Source of the DNA: an uncultured Gammaproteobacteria bacterium
GTDB taxonomy: Bacteria; Pseudomonadota; Gammaproteobacteria; GCA-001735895
NCBI GenBank assembly: GCA_947259485.1
Contig: CAMYLU010000012.1
Span: 1 to 64,000 of the forward strand
Length of the DNA stretch: 64,000 bases
Reading direction: 5' to 3'
A model generated the notes under the pieces. It was given only the letters and a program-made list of their open reading frames with translations. It did not search any database and was not told the origin of the DNA. Below, one piece after another: positions 37,708 through 45,323 of the stretch. Position 1 is the first letter of the stretch. Every line of letters starts with the position of its first letter. Made by a program: the position numbers and the translations under genes.

Positions 37708-38418
37708 ATGAACGATAAATCCTCACCAAACAAATCTAATCCGACTGCAGAAGCCGCCATGGCGCGACACGTCGAAGCCATTCGACGAGTCAGAGTTGAC
37801 CACGAATATGCTTACGACAGCGATGGCCTGATGAATAAGAAACTGGAGTTTTTGGCCAGTCATTGCGGCATGGTACTGGACATAGGCCAATCAACCCGCG
37901 ATAAGGTCAGACTCTTCGAGCAGCGACAGATAGAAAGCATGAACATTAAACTTGAGGATCCACCGGCTGATATTATCGACGACATCTGCGCCCCAAGCAG
38001 ACTGCAATACGAGCGTTATGACGGCATTGTTTGTCTTTCGGTGCTGGAACACGTCTATGACCCGTTCGCAGCAACCCGAGAAATTTTCCGTTTGCTACAA
38101 CCCGGGGGCTACTTATTTCTGCATCTGCCTTTCCTGTTTCGCTACCATGCCCCGCAGGATCTCGGCTTCACCGATAGTTACCGGTTTAGCCGGGATGGCA
38201 TGGCCTGGTTGCTGCGCGATTTTTCGGAAGTCACGCTGTACTCGATACGCGGTCCCTATTCGTCTATTTTCAACCTGCATCGAAGCTGGAAGAAAAGTGT
38301 CGAAAAACACCTCGGTATGGCGCCTGCTCGCTGGTTAGATCGAATCGGAATTCGATTTTTCGGCCGTCCAACCAGCGCACTGCAGGTCTCCGGTTACTAT
38401 GCCTGGGCTAAAAAATAG
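37708..38418 (+). CDS. SAM-methyltransferase-fold protein with altered motif I
   Basis: This 236-residue protein has the class I methyltransferase topology of the Methyltransf_11/13489 type. The acidic end of motif II is not clear; the post-motif YDGIVCLSVLEHVYDP and LLQPGGYLFLHLPF are typical. Motif I reads VLDIGQS where an active enzyme usually has VLDIGCG or VLDxGxG, so the Gly-rich SAM loop is degraded. It may bind SAM weakly, act on a lipid or sugar, or be a catalytically dead paralogue. It opens the signalling/glycan region and is divergent from the aldehyde dehydrogenase. Confidence 0.7.
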   Translation: MNDKSSPNKSNPTAEAAMARHVEAIRRVRVDHEYAYDSDGLMNKKLEFLASHCGMVLDIGQSTRDKVRLFEQRQIESMNIKLEDPPADIIDDICAPSRLQYERYDGIVCLSVLEHVYDPFAATREIFRLLQPGGYLFLHLPFLFRYHAPQDLGFTDSYRFSRDGMAWLLRDFSEVTLYSIRGPYSSIFNLHRSWKKSVEKHLGMAPARWLDRIGIRFFGRPTSALQVSGYYAWAKK

Positions 38419-38562
38419 CAGCTTTGCTGCCAGGAAATACCAGTTAGCCAGTAAAATTGGAGGCCTGAACCTTACTGAAGCCCTTGAAATATGGACAACC
38501 ACGTGCCAATCTTTAGTCATTAACTCAATCAAAACGTGTGTTAAGCGTTTGGAGCACGTAAC

Positions 38563-39030
38563 TTGGACCTCGCAGAAGAAACCGATTTACTCCGCAAGAT
38601 TCCATTGTTTGCCAAGATGGAAACCTCGAAGCTGAAGCTGTTGGCTTTTGCCAGCGAGATCGTGGCTTTCGATACGGGCGATACCGTTTTCCAGAGCGGC
38701 GAAAGCGCAGATTATGCCTACGTTATCATGCATGGCTCGGTCGATATCATCACCGAAACCGATTCCGGACCGGTACTCGTCGCTACATTGACACAAAATC
38801 AACTTATCGGAGAGCTGGGATTGCTTAATAATGCACCCAGGAACGCAACTCTCATCGCCAATGATGATCTCAGGGCAATGAAAATTACCGGCGATATGTT
38901 TTTCCGAATACTCAGGGAAAATTCTGAGGTCGCACTCGATGTCATTCGTATGTTGAGCGACAAGTTATCCACGACCCACAAACAACTCGAAACCTTACAA
39001 AAGCAGGTAAATAAACAGGGCAAGTCTTAA
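38563..39030 (+). CDS. Cyclic-nucleotide-binding domain protein
   Basis: This 155-residue single-domain protein has a TTG start with a GGAG site 9 bp upstream. It is a CAP-type cyclic-nucleotide-binding domain: DTVFQSGESADYAYVIMHGSVDI, then the phosphate-binding cassette GELGLLNNAPRNA with E84 and R93, the residues that hold the ribose and phosphate of cAMP. After the domain comes a short helical tail (~125-155), with no helix-turn-helix, kinase or channel domain, so it probably works by binding a partner. It is coupled to the following HD gene (TAATG) and convergent with a class III cyclase, whose product it may sense. Confidence 0.82.
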   Translation: MDLAEETDLLRKIPLFAKMETSKLKLLAFASEIVAFDTGDTVFQSGESADYAYVIMHGSVDIITETDSGPVLVATLTQNQLIGELGLLNNAPRNATLIANDDLRAMKITGDMFFRILRENSEVALDVIRMLSDKLSTTHKQLETLQKQVNKQGKS

Positions 39031-39689
39031 TGGCTTCACCCGCGGTGGACAGTATCATCGGTCTCGACCGCTTTCAGGACTTGTGGCGACGCTGTTTAGT
39101 AGAAGGCGCGAGGGATGACAGCGCCTCAATTCACCAACGATTGATAAATTCTTATTGCGAACCCCAACGCCACTATCACACACTGGCCCATATCGAACAC
39201 TGTCTTGGCATGTTCGACCAGTGTAAATCTCTGGTCAACAATCCCGATGCTCTCGAAATCGCGGTCTGGTTTCACGATGTGATATTTGAACCTGGCAGGC
39301 ACGATAACGAAGCTCTCAGCAAGGAACTCTACCTTTATCTTTCGATAAAGGTTCATGCGCCGGAATTGAGGGAGTTGGTGGATCGATTAATAATGGCTAC
39401 CCTGCACGACGGCAGTTCTCTCGAAGACGACGATGCACGCTACATGGTCGATATCGATTTATCCAGTTTCGGTCTGTCCTGGGATGAATTTCTGCAGGAT
39501 AGCGACAACCTGCGGCTGGAGAATCCACAGCTCAGCGATGCCGAGTACTATTTCAACCAGGGAAACTTTCAGAATCATCTCCTCGGCAGGGAGCGTTTTT
39601 ACCTGTCTGATTTTTTTAACCAACGCTACGAATCACGGGCACGTGAAAACCTGGCCCGATATTTTGAGCGTATTCGTCAGTCATCCTGA
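39030..39689 (+). CDS. HD-superfamily phosphohydrolase
   Basis: This is a 219-residue member of the 'predicted metal-dependent HD superfamily phosphohydrolase' family. The metal ligands are visible as H50/H54 (HYHTLAHIEH), the HD pair H82-D83 (VWFHDVIFEP) and a later Asp in DIDLSSFG. The family occurs widely and its substrate has not been defined, to my knowledge. Its ATG overlaps the stop of the cyclic-nucleotide-binding gene by one base, so the two are co-translated. That raises the possibility of a nucleotide or cyclic-nucleotide substrate. It is convergent with the cyclase gene, stops 7 bp apart. Confidence 0.78.
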   Translation: MASPAVDSIIGLDRFQDLWRRCLVEGARDDSASIHQRLINSYCEPQRHYHTLAHIEHCLGMFDQCKSLVNNPDALEIAVWFHDVIFEPGRHDNEALSKELYLYLSIKVHAPELRELVDRLIMATLHDGSSLEDDDARYMVDIDLSSFGLSWDEFLQDSDNLRLENPQLSDAEYYFNQGNFQNHLLGRERFYLSDFFNQRYESRARENLARYFERIRQSS

Positions 39690-39696
39690 TCAAACC

Positions 39697-41082
39697 TTAG
39701 TCTTTCGAAGGCGTTAATAAATCCTGGGTAACAGTATAAATCCTGATCGGACGATTTAACCCTCGCACCTTGACTTCGCCCAGTTCCCGAAACTCAAACA
39801 TGTTCGAGGGGATCTCGGCCAGGGTGCTGTCAGAGACGATAATCCGCGTGCCGTAGTCCTTGTTTAATTGTTCCAGGCGAGCCGTCAGGTTGACGTTATC
39901 ACCGTGTACCGTGTACCCGACCCGGTCCCCGGAACCGACCAGTCCACCCACTACTGAACCAGTATTGATACCGACCCTTGTGTTGAATGATATGCCTTCT
40001 CCAAACTCTACGCCGTCCAGCACGGCCTGAATTTCAAGTGCCGCCCTGACCGCGTTGCTGGCATGATTGACATCCGCTTTCGGAACATTAAAAGTTGCCA
40101 ATACCGCATCCCCCTGGAATTGACTGATAACGCCGCCAAATCGACTTATCGGACCCGCTATCAAGCTGAAATAACGGTTCAGGGCTTCGATCAATTCTTC
40201 CGGAGCCAGTGTTTCGCTGATCGCGGTGAAGCCTTCGATATCGGTAAACAGGATGGTACATTCGCTAACTTCCCCCTTGCCGGTGATGGCGCCCTCTTCT
40301 GATTGAATCACCTTTTGTGCGACCTCTTCGGGAACAAATCTCGACAAGTCCCGCGCCGCACTGCCCTCGATTACCGATTCGATGAGCAAGCCCCTGGCCC
40401 GGTGCAGTGCCAATGCAAGCACGCCGGTAACCATCAAAATGGACACAATCTTGTCAAACTCCGCGCCGATCAAAACGCTGTTGGAAGTCATGTATTCGAC
40501 ATAATCTCGTGTAATCATGCTGTTGGAGGGATCTACAACCAGCACGTAAACAACCATGAATACCCAGCCGATTGCCGCACTCACGCCGGTTGAAATAACA
40601 AAGCGTGGATCGAAGTGCAACGCACGTATCGCGATAAAGATAAACAGGTAGAGCAGCGTCGGTGCCTTAAGGTAAAAGGATGGTGGTTGCTCGTACTGCA
40701 GATGGAAACTCCAGATAAGGCCCATTAAAAGAGCAATATCGGCAACCGACGAAAGGTATAACATCCAGTCGGGAAGTTTACGATTTACCGACAGTCCCAG
40801 GCGTATCAGGCTGAACACAAGGTACAGCGCCAGTACCCAGGGTACCGGGGCAAAGTCAGCCTCTTGGGAGAAGGTTTTGGGCGCTATTGCATAGAGCAGA
40901 CCGAAGGTGAAAACAATCGCCAACTGGATCACGCTAATCAGAATTTCACTACGTTCCTGCTGATCCTGTATCGACTTACGCAGTCGCTCGGGTAATATTT
41001 GATCCTGGAAATCGCGTCCGAGCAAGGATCGCCGGGATTCGGAACTGTTAGTTGCTATTTTATTATTCAATACCGACTCCAA
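39697..41082 (-). CDS. Membrane class III adenylate/guanylate cyclase
   Basis: This is a 461-residue protein. The N-terminal soluble ~45 residues are followed by about six hydrophobic helices (~48-230) and a C-terminal class III cyclase domain (~265-445). The two metal-binding Asp residues are D281 (FTDIEGFT) and D325 (QGDAVLATF), 44 apart as in active cyclases. The transition-state Asn-Arg pair is in GDNVNLTARL. The purine-specificity position reads VGYTVHG, as in the bacterial IIIb group, so cAMP is likely but cGMP cannot be excluded. The membrane domain lacks an obvious named sensor. It is convergent with the cyclic-nucleotide-binding/HD pair and divergent from the glycosyltransferase operon. 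Confidence 0.9.
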   Translation of the reverse strand: MESVLNNKIATNSSESRRSLLGRDFQDQILPERLRKSIQDQQERSEILISVIQLAIVFTFGLLYAIAPKTFSQEADFAPVPWVLALYLVFSLIRLGLSVNRKLPDWMLYLSSVADIALLMGLIWSFHLQYEQPPSFYLKAPTLLYLFIFIAIRALHFDPRFVISTGVSAAIGWVFMVVYVLVVDPSNSMITRDYVEYMTSNSVLIGAEFDKIVSILMVTGVLALALHRARGLLIESVIEGSAARDLSRFVPEEVAQKVIQSEEGAITGKGEVSECTILFTDIEGFTAISETLAPEELIEALNRYFSLIAGPISRFGGVISQFQGDAVLATFNVPKADVNHASNAVRAALEIQAVLDGVEFGEGISFNTRVGINTGSVVGGLVGSGDRVGYTVHGDNVNLTARLEQLNKDYGTRIIVSDSTLAEIPSNMFEFRELGEVKVRGLNRPIRIYTVTQDLLTPSKD

Positions 41083-41218
41083 CAGGCGCCTTCTAAATCA
41101 TAAGACATGATCGGTCACCAATAATTCCAATGCTTGCATATAAAAGCGCCAAACGACAGTGCGTTTACGGCGATTTCAGTGTAGTCTGCGTCGGGTACTC
41201 AGCCAGGTACGGATAATA

Positions 41219-42424
41219 ATGACACAGCGACTGGAACAATCCAGAATTCTTATCTATAGCCATGACTCGTTTGGCCTCGGTCACTTGCGCCGCTGTCGTT
41301 CGATCGCCCATTCGCTGGTCGCGCGCTACAAGGGGCTATCGGTTCTTATTCTTTCCGGTTCGCCGATTATCGGTAGCTTTGATTTTAAAGCACGTGTCGA
41401 TTTCGTTCGTATTCCTGGTGTCATTAAGTTAAAGGATGGCGAATATACTTCGCTGGCTCTGCATATCGACCTGGAAGAGACACTGGCGATGAGGGAATCG
41501 ATTATTTACCACACCGCGGCCACTTTTAAACCCGATATATTTCTCGTTGATAAAGAGCCCACCGGTCTGAAGGGAGAAGTTACCAGCACCCTCGAAATGC
41601 TTAAACAGCAGGGTGCTATCAACGTACTCGGATTACGCGACATTATGGATGAACCCTCGCTGTTGAAAAACGAATGGGAGCGTAAAGAAGTTGCACCGGT
41701 GCTCGAACATCTCTACCACGATATCTGGGCCTACGGTTTAAAAGAAATGGGCAGTCCCATTGACGGCCTGGGACTGTCCGCCATGATCGAAAACAAGATT
41801 TCCTTTACCGGTTACCTGGGACGCGAAATTCCAAGTGATCGTAACTGGATTGCGCCCACTAACCACGATGAACCCTTCATCCTGGTAACCGCTGGCGGTG
41901 GCGGTGACGGCGTCGACCTGGTTGACTGGGTCATCCGTGCCTACGAGTCTGGCGGGGAGCAACCGCATCGCGCGATCATCGTAACCGGGCCCTTCATGCC
42001 GGCGTCTGAACAACAGACCTTCCATGAACGCTGCGAAGACTTGCCAAATGTCGAAATTATAACCTTCGACAGTCACATCGAATTACTGATGAAGAAGGCT
42101 ATCGCGATCGTTGCGATGGGTGGCTATAACACATTTTGCGAAATCCTGACCCTCGACAAGCCCGCCTTGATCGTGCCGAGGTCGGTTCCCCGGCAGGAAC
42201 AGTTAATTCGAGCGGAACGGGCAGTCAGCCTGGGCCTTGCCACAATGCTCGATCCCGCGTCTGGGCTTGACCCGCTGCAAATGGCGGCTGCATTACGTGA
42301 TTTACCGCAGCAACCCAGGCCCTCGCTGGCACGCATTCCCGGTTTACTTGCAGGGCACGAAACCATAGCCGAAATGGTCCACGAGTATCTCGAACCTTCC
42401 GAGCAGAAAAGCATTACCGCCTGA
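41219..42424 (+). CDS. MurG-like glycosyltransferase (COG4671 type), first paralogue
   Basis: This is a 401-residue predicted GT-B glycosyltransferase. The N-terminal motif SFGLGHLRRC is the GHxxR-type acceptor-side loop of the GT28/MurG group. The C-terminal donor domain has FILVTAGGGGDG and the nucleotide-sugar region AMGGYNTFCEIL. The ATG at 41219 has GGATAATA upstream; an in-frame ATG-less extension from 41159 lacks similarity. Donor and acceptor sugars are unknown. It is first in a three-gene operon with a paralogous glycosyltransferase 26 bp downstream and a deacetylase-like gene, which points to a surface or secreted glycan. No signal peptide; likely at the cytoplasmic face. Confidence 0.8.
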   Translation: MTQRLEQSRILIYSHDSFGLGHLRRCRSIAHSLVARYKGLSVLILSGSPIIGSFDFKARVDFVRIPGVIKLKDGEYTSLALHIDLEETLAMRESIIYHTAATFKPDIFLVDKEPTGLKGEVTSTLEMLKQQGAINVLGLRDIMDEPSLLKNEWERKEVAPVLEHLYHDIWAYGLKEMGSPIDGLGLSAMIENKISFTGYLGREIPSDRNWIAPTNHDEPFILVTAGGGGDGVDLVDWVIRAYESGGEQPHRAIIVTGPFMPASEQQTFHERCEDLPNVEIITFDSHIELLMKKAIAIVAMGGYNTFCEILTLDKPALIVPRSVPRQEQLIRAERAVSLGLATMLDPASGLDPLQMAAALRDLPQQPRPSLARIPGLLAGHETIAEMVHEYLEPSEQKSITA

Positions 42425-42450
42425 ATTCGGAGTCACCGATTAGTTCTTCG

Positions 42451-43599
42451 TTGCGAGTCATGATCTATGTCCAGCATCTGCTCGGAATCGGGCACTTGCA
42501 GCGCTCGCTGTATCTGGCAACCGAGCTTGCGCGACAAAACTTCCAGGTCGAACTGGTATCCGGTGGGATGCCACGCGAACTGACGTTTTCCGAATCCGTT
42601 AAGCTCCGGCAATTACCCCCGGTTTACAGTCCCGATGGTAGCTTCAGTCGCCTGCTTGATGCCAGTGGCAAAGACATTGACGATAACTGGCGGGCCCGGC
42701 GCAAGCAAAAGCTACTCGCGCTTTTCGAATCCTTCTCGCCGCAGATATTAATTACCGAGACCTTCCCGTTTGGACGGCGCATGATGCGTTTCGAGTTGAT
42801 ACCGTTACTTGAGGCTGCCAGGCACAGTGTTGATTGTGTTCAAGTCATTACCTCGATACGGGATGTTCTCCAGCCAAAAACAAAATCCGGACGAAACGAG
42901 GAAATTTGTGAGTTAATCGATCAATATTATGATCACGTTCTGGTTCATGGAGATCAAAAGCTTGCACCGCTTGCCGATAGCTTTGCCCTCGCCGCGTGTA
43001 TCGATGATAAGGTCTCGTACAGTGGCTATATCTGTGCACCTGGTCATGAATTGGCGCCCGCAGGTGAGGGTGTCGATGAAGTACTGGTTTCTGCTGGCGG
43101 CAGCGTTACCGGCCTCGAAATTTTGAAAACTGCAATCGCGGCGAAGCCTTTGTCCGGGTTAAACAAACTGCACTGGCGCCTTCTGGTAAGTCCATCTATT
43201 GATGATTCACAGTTTCGAACACTGCAGCAAATTGCCGGTGAAGGATTTAAGATCGAGCGCAATCGATCCGATTTTAGTGATCTGCTAAAACGCGCCAGGC
43301 TTTCAATATCGCAAGCAGGCTACAACACGGTGACCGACATTCTCAATAGCGATACCGCGGCAGTCGTGATCCCCTATGCCGAGGCCGACGAAGTTGAACA
43401 AACCATGCGGGCACAAATATTGCAGAACCGCGGCCGCCTGGTTCTGCTGCAACAGGATGACCTGGCCCCCGCAGCAATGGCAACCGCCATCGCAAAGGCC
43501 GACAAGCAAAATTCCGCACTCGAAGTAAACCTCGCGGGTGGAATAAACAGTGCCACCATGATCCTGGAATGGTTGCGTCGCGCGGGTAAGGAAAATTGA
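42451..43599 (+). CDS. MurG-like glycosyltransferase (COG4671 type), second paralogue
   Basis: This 382-residue GT-B protein is clearly related to the gene before it: LLGIGHLQRS matches the GLGHLRRC loop, and SQAGYNTVTDIL matches GGYNTFCEIL. It starts with TTG at 42451; an ATG three codons in (42460) is an alternative. VLVSAGGSVTGLE marks the start of the donor-binding domain. Two different paralogues in tandem suggest that they add two successive sugars or form a heteromer. The gene overlaps the deacetylase-like gene by 4 bp (TTGA). Confidence 0.8.
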   Translation: MRVMIYVQHLLGIGHLQRSLYLATELARQNFQVELVSGGMPRELTFSESVKLRQLPPVYSPDGSFSRLLDASGKDIDDNWRARRKQKLLALFESFSPQILITETFPFGRRMMRFELIPLLEAARHSVDCVQVITSIRDVLQPKTKSGRNEEICELIDQYYDHVLVHGDQKLAPLADSFALAACIDDKVSYSGYICAPGHELAPAGEGVDEVLVSAGGSVTGLEILKTAIAAKPLSGLNKLHWRLLVSPSIDDSQFRTLQQIAGEGFKIERNRSDFSDLLKRARLSISQAGYNTVTDILNSDTAAVVIPYAEADEVEQTMRAQILQNRGRLVLLQQDDLAPAAMATAIAKADKQNSALEVNLAGGINSATMILEWLRRAGKEN

Positions 43600-44402
43600 A
43601 AAGCCTGGCTGTCCAGGCCTGGCAGTGGCTCGGCCGTGAGCTCGATACCTGGGCGGATACGGGCCGAACAGCTCATTTCTGGTGGCGCGACGACGACGCG
43701 ACCGAACCGGGTGTCGCCCTCGACAAACTGGTCGGCTTAAGTCACAACTGGGATGTTCCGTTGGCGCTTGCGGTAATCCCGACCGGACTCAATCCCGGAC
43801 TCGTTGATTTCCTGCAACAGAATTCTTTGACCTGCGTATTTCAACACGGCTTTACGCATGAAAACCACGCAGCGCCGGGGCAACGCAAGCTCGAGCTCGG
43901 CGGCACACAAACCATCGAGAAATCGATTGCCAATCTGGAGCAAGGCTACCAGGTACTAAATGAGCATTTCTCTGCTCGATTCAAACCGGTGTTGGTGCCG
44001 CCCTGGAACCGGATTGATGACGAGCTTGTTGCCCGCCTGGCCGAAATCGGATTTTGCGGAATTTCAACCATGAAAGTTTGCCGTAACGCCTATCCCGCCC
44101 CCGGGTTACGTCAGGTAAACACGCATCTCGATCCGGTTAACTGGCGTTACCAGGGCGGATTCATCGGTGTCTATCCCGCAATCGCGATCCTGGTCCAGCA
44201 CCTGATTGCAAAACGACTCGGTTACCGCGACGACGATGAACCCACCGGCATCCTGACCCATCACCTGGTCCAAAACGAGGCGGTGTGGCAGTTCCTCGAG
44301 GACCTGCTGCAATTCCTGTCGGAACACCCCGCCGCCGCCTGGCTCGACGCCTCCACCATCTGGACAACACCAAAGTCACCCAGGGAAACCCCCATCGACT
44401 GA
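43596..44402 (+). CDS. Polysaccharide-deacetylase-like protein
   Basis: This is a 268-residue protein with a TTG start overlapping the upstream stop. It has the shape of a NodB-type carbohydrate esterase 4 relative: an acidic cluster FWWRDDDA (~28-35) for the metal, FQHGFTHENH (H84, H88 and H91 region) for the metal-binding His pair, and VPPWNRI (~130) at the third motif. There is no signal peptide, so it would act in the cytoplasm, which is unusual for CE4 enzymes but fits an operon of cytoplasmic glycosyltransferases. The final ~10 codons and the stop lie inside a long inverted repeat (44375-44483), so the C terminus was probably shaped by that element. Confidence 0.78.
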   Translation: MKSLAVQAWQWLGRELDTWADTGRTAHFWWRDDDATEPGVALDKLVGLSHNWDVPLALAVIPTGLNPGLVDFLQQNSLTCVFQHGFTHENHAAPGQRKLELGGTQTIEKSIANLEQGYQVLNEHFSARFKPVLVPPWNRIDDELVARLAEIGFCGISTMKVCRNAYPAPGLRQVNTHLDPVNWRYQGGFIGVYPAIAILVQHLIAKRLGYRDDDEPTGILTHHLVQNEAVWQFLEDLLQFLSEHPAAAWLDASTIWTTPKSPRETPID

Positions 44403-44483
44403 CCGGGTGGCCTGCGGCTCCCTAAAAAAGCGTCGATTTTTTAGCACCCGGTCTTTACGTCGACGGGGATTTCCCTGGGTGAC
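44375..44483. repeat. 109-bp imperfect palindrome overlapping the deacetylase stop
   Basis: Arms 44375-44409 and 44445-44483 match as reverse complements with a few mismatches and indels (gtcacccaggg at one end, ccctgggtgac at the other). A perfect inner hairpin, ctaaaaaa/ttttttag, lies at 44422-44429 and 44437-44444. The left arm includes the last codons and TGA of the deacetylase gene. Confidence 0.85.
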
Positions 44484-44493
44484 CCTTACTTGT

Positions 44494-44578
44494 CTGGCCA
44501 CCCCGGATGTATGGGTGCAAAAGTGTACCGAGGCATGGATGCCGCGTTCCGAGGTAGCCCGAGATTTCGGGTGGCTGG
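44494..44578. repeat. Imperfect palindrome (middle unit)
   Basis: Ends ctggccacccc and gggtggctgg are imperfect reverse complements. The centre holds accgaggcatggatgccgcg, which has the same ATGGATG-type core spacing as the neighbouring elements. It is weaker than the flanking units. Confidence 0.5.
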
Positions 44579-44592
44579 GCAGTAGATACTTA

Positions 44593-44713
44593 GCTAGTGT
44601 CGGGGTAAGTTCTCAAAACCGTGTTTTTCAGGGATGAAACGGTCCGGCGCTCCGGACGCGAGCGTACAGGGATGTATTCACAGCGTGTTTTGAGAACTTA
44701 TTCCGACACTAGC
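44593..44713. repeat. 121-bp palindromic repeat element (copy 2)
   Basis: Outer arms 44593-44619 and 44687-44713 pair over 27 bp with two G-T type mismatches. The core, gacgcgagcgtacagggatg then tattcacagcgt (44654-44686), is homologous to the core of the element at 21412-21516. The arms of the two copies differ in sequence but each pairs with itself. It sits between the deacetylase gene and the convergent histidine phosphatase gene. The whole 44403-44726 gap is taken up by such elements, with no gene. Confidence 0.85.
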
Positions 44714-44726
44714 GTTGGCGGGCTAT

Positions 44727-45323
44727 TTACCCGTCGCGGGTTTTTAGTAGGGCAATGGACTGGTAGCTGTCGAGCAGCCTGCCATCGGCAGAGAGTTCGA
44801 ACTGGTGGAGCGCGTCCCAGGCAAAGTCGACCGGAGACTCGCCGCACATATCCCAATCACATGCGAGCGCATAAATACAGCGAATAATACCCTTGTGCAC
44901 GACCGCCGCTGTGTCCTGTTGTTGACTGGCAATCTTCCTCAACCAGGTTTGCAGGCGGGCCTGAACCTGCCGTGGACTTTCCCCGCCCGGCGGACAGAAA
45001 TCGAGCCCCCGGCTCTCGTTAATACGCATCTCGTCACCGAGGCGTTTACGCAATGGTTTCAGGATCTCCCCTTCCCAGTCACCCCAGCTCATCTCGATTA
45101 ACGCCGCTTCGATGTTGACTGCATCCAGATTCAGCAGCTCGGCGGTCTGGATGGCGCGCCGCAAAGGACTGCAAAACCAACGATAGGCTTGTATTTCCAG
45201 GGGCACCGACAACTGCTGGATTTGTTGCCTACCGAGTTCAGACAGGGGCTTGTCAATTCGTCCCTGTACCCGTTTCTCGAGGTTCCAGTCGGTTACTGCA
45301 TGTCGAAGCAAAGCCAGTTTCAT
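44727..45323 (-). CDS. Histidine phosphatase family protein
   Basis: This 198-residue phosphoglycerate-mutase-superfamily phosphatase has catalytic H8 in LLRHAVTDWN (RHA in place of RHG), QGRIDKPLSELGRQQ, FCSPLRRAIQTAE, PPGGESPRQVQ and a second His in VVHKGIIRC. This is the pattern of CobC/PhoE-like small-molecule phosphatases. Its ATG overlaps the stop of the upstream GT4 glycosyltransferase gene by 4 bp, so it may remove phosphate from a sugar or glycan intermediate. It is unrelated in detail to the phosphatase at 2.5 kb. Its 3' end borders the palindromic repeat cluster. Confidence 0.82.
   Translation of the reverse strand: MKLALLRHAVTDWNLEKRVQGRIDKPLSELGRQQIQQLSVPLEIQAYRWFCSPLRRAIQTAELLNLDAVNIEAALIEMSWGDWEGEILKPLRKRLGDEMRINESRGLDFCPPGGESPRQVQARLQTWLRKIASQQQDTAAVVHKGIIRCIYALACDWDMCGESPVDFAWDALHQFELSADGRLLDSYQSIALLKTRDG

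Noticed and set aside
44375-44713. CRISPR-like or phage attachment array
   Set aside because: The units are palindromes of different sequence, not direct repeats with spacers, and no cas, integrase or tRNA gene is nearby.
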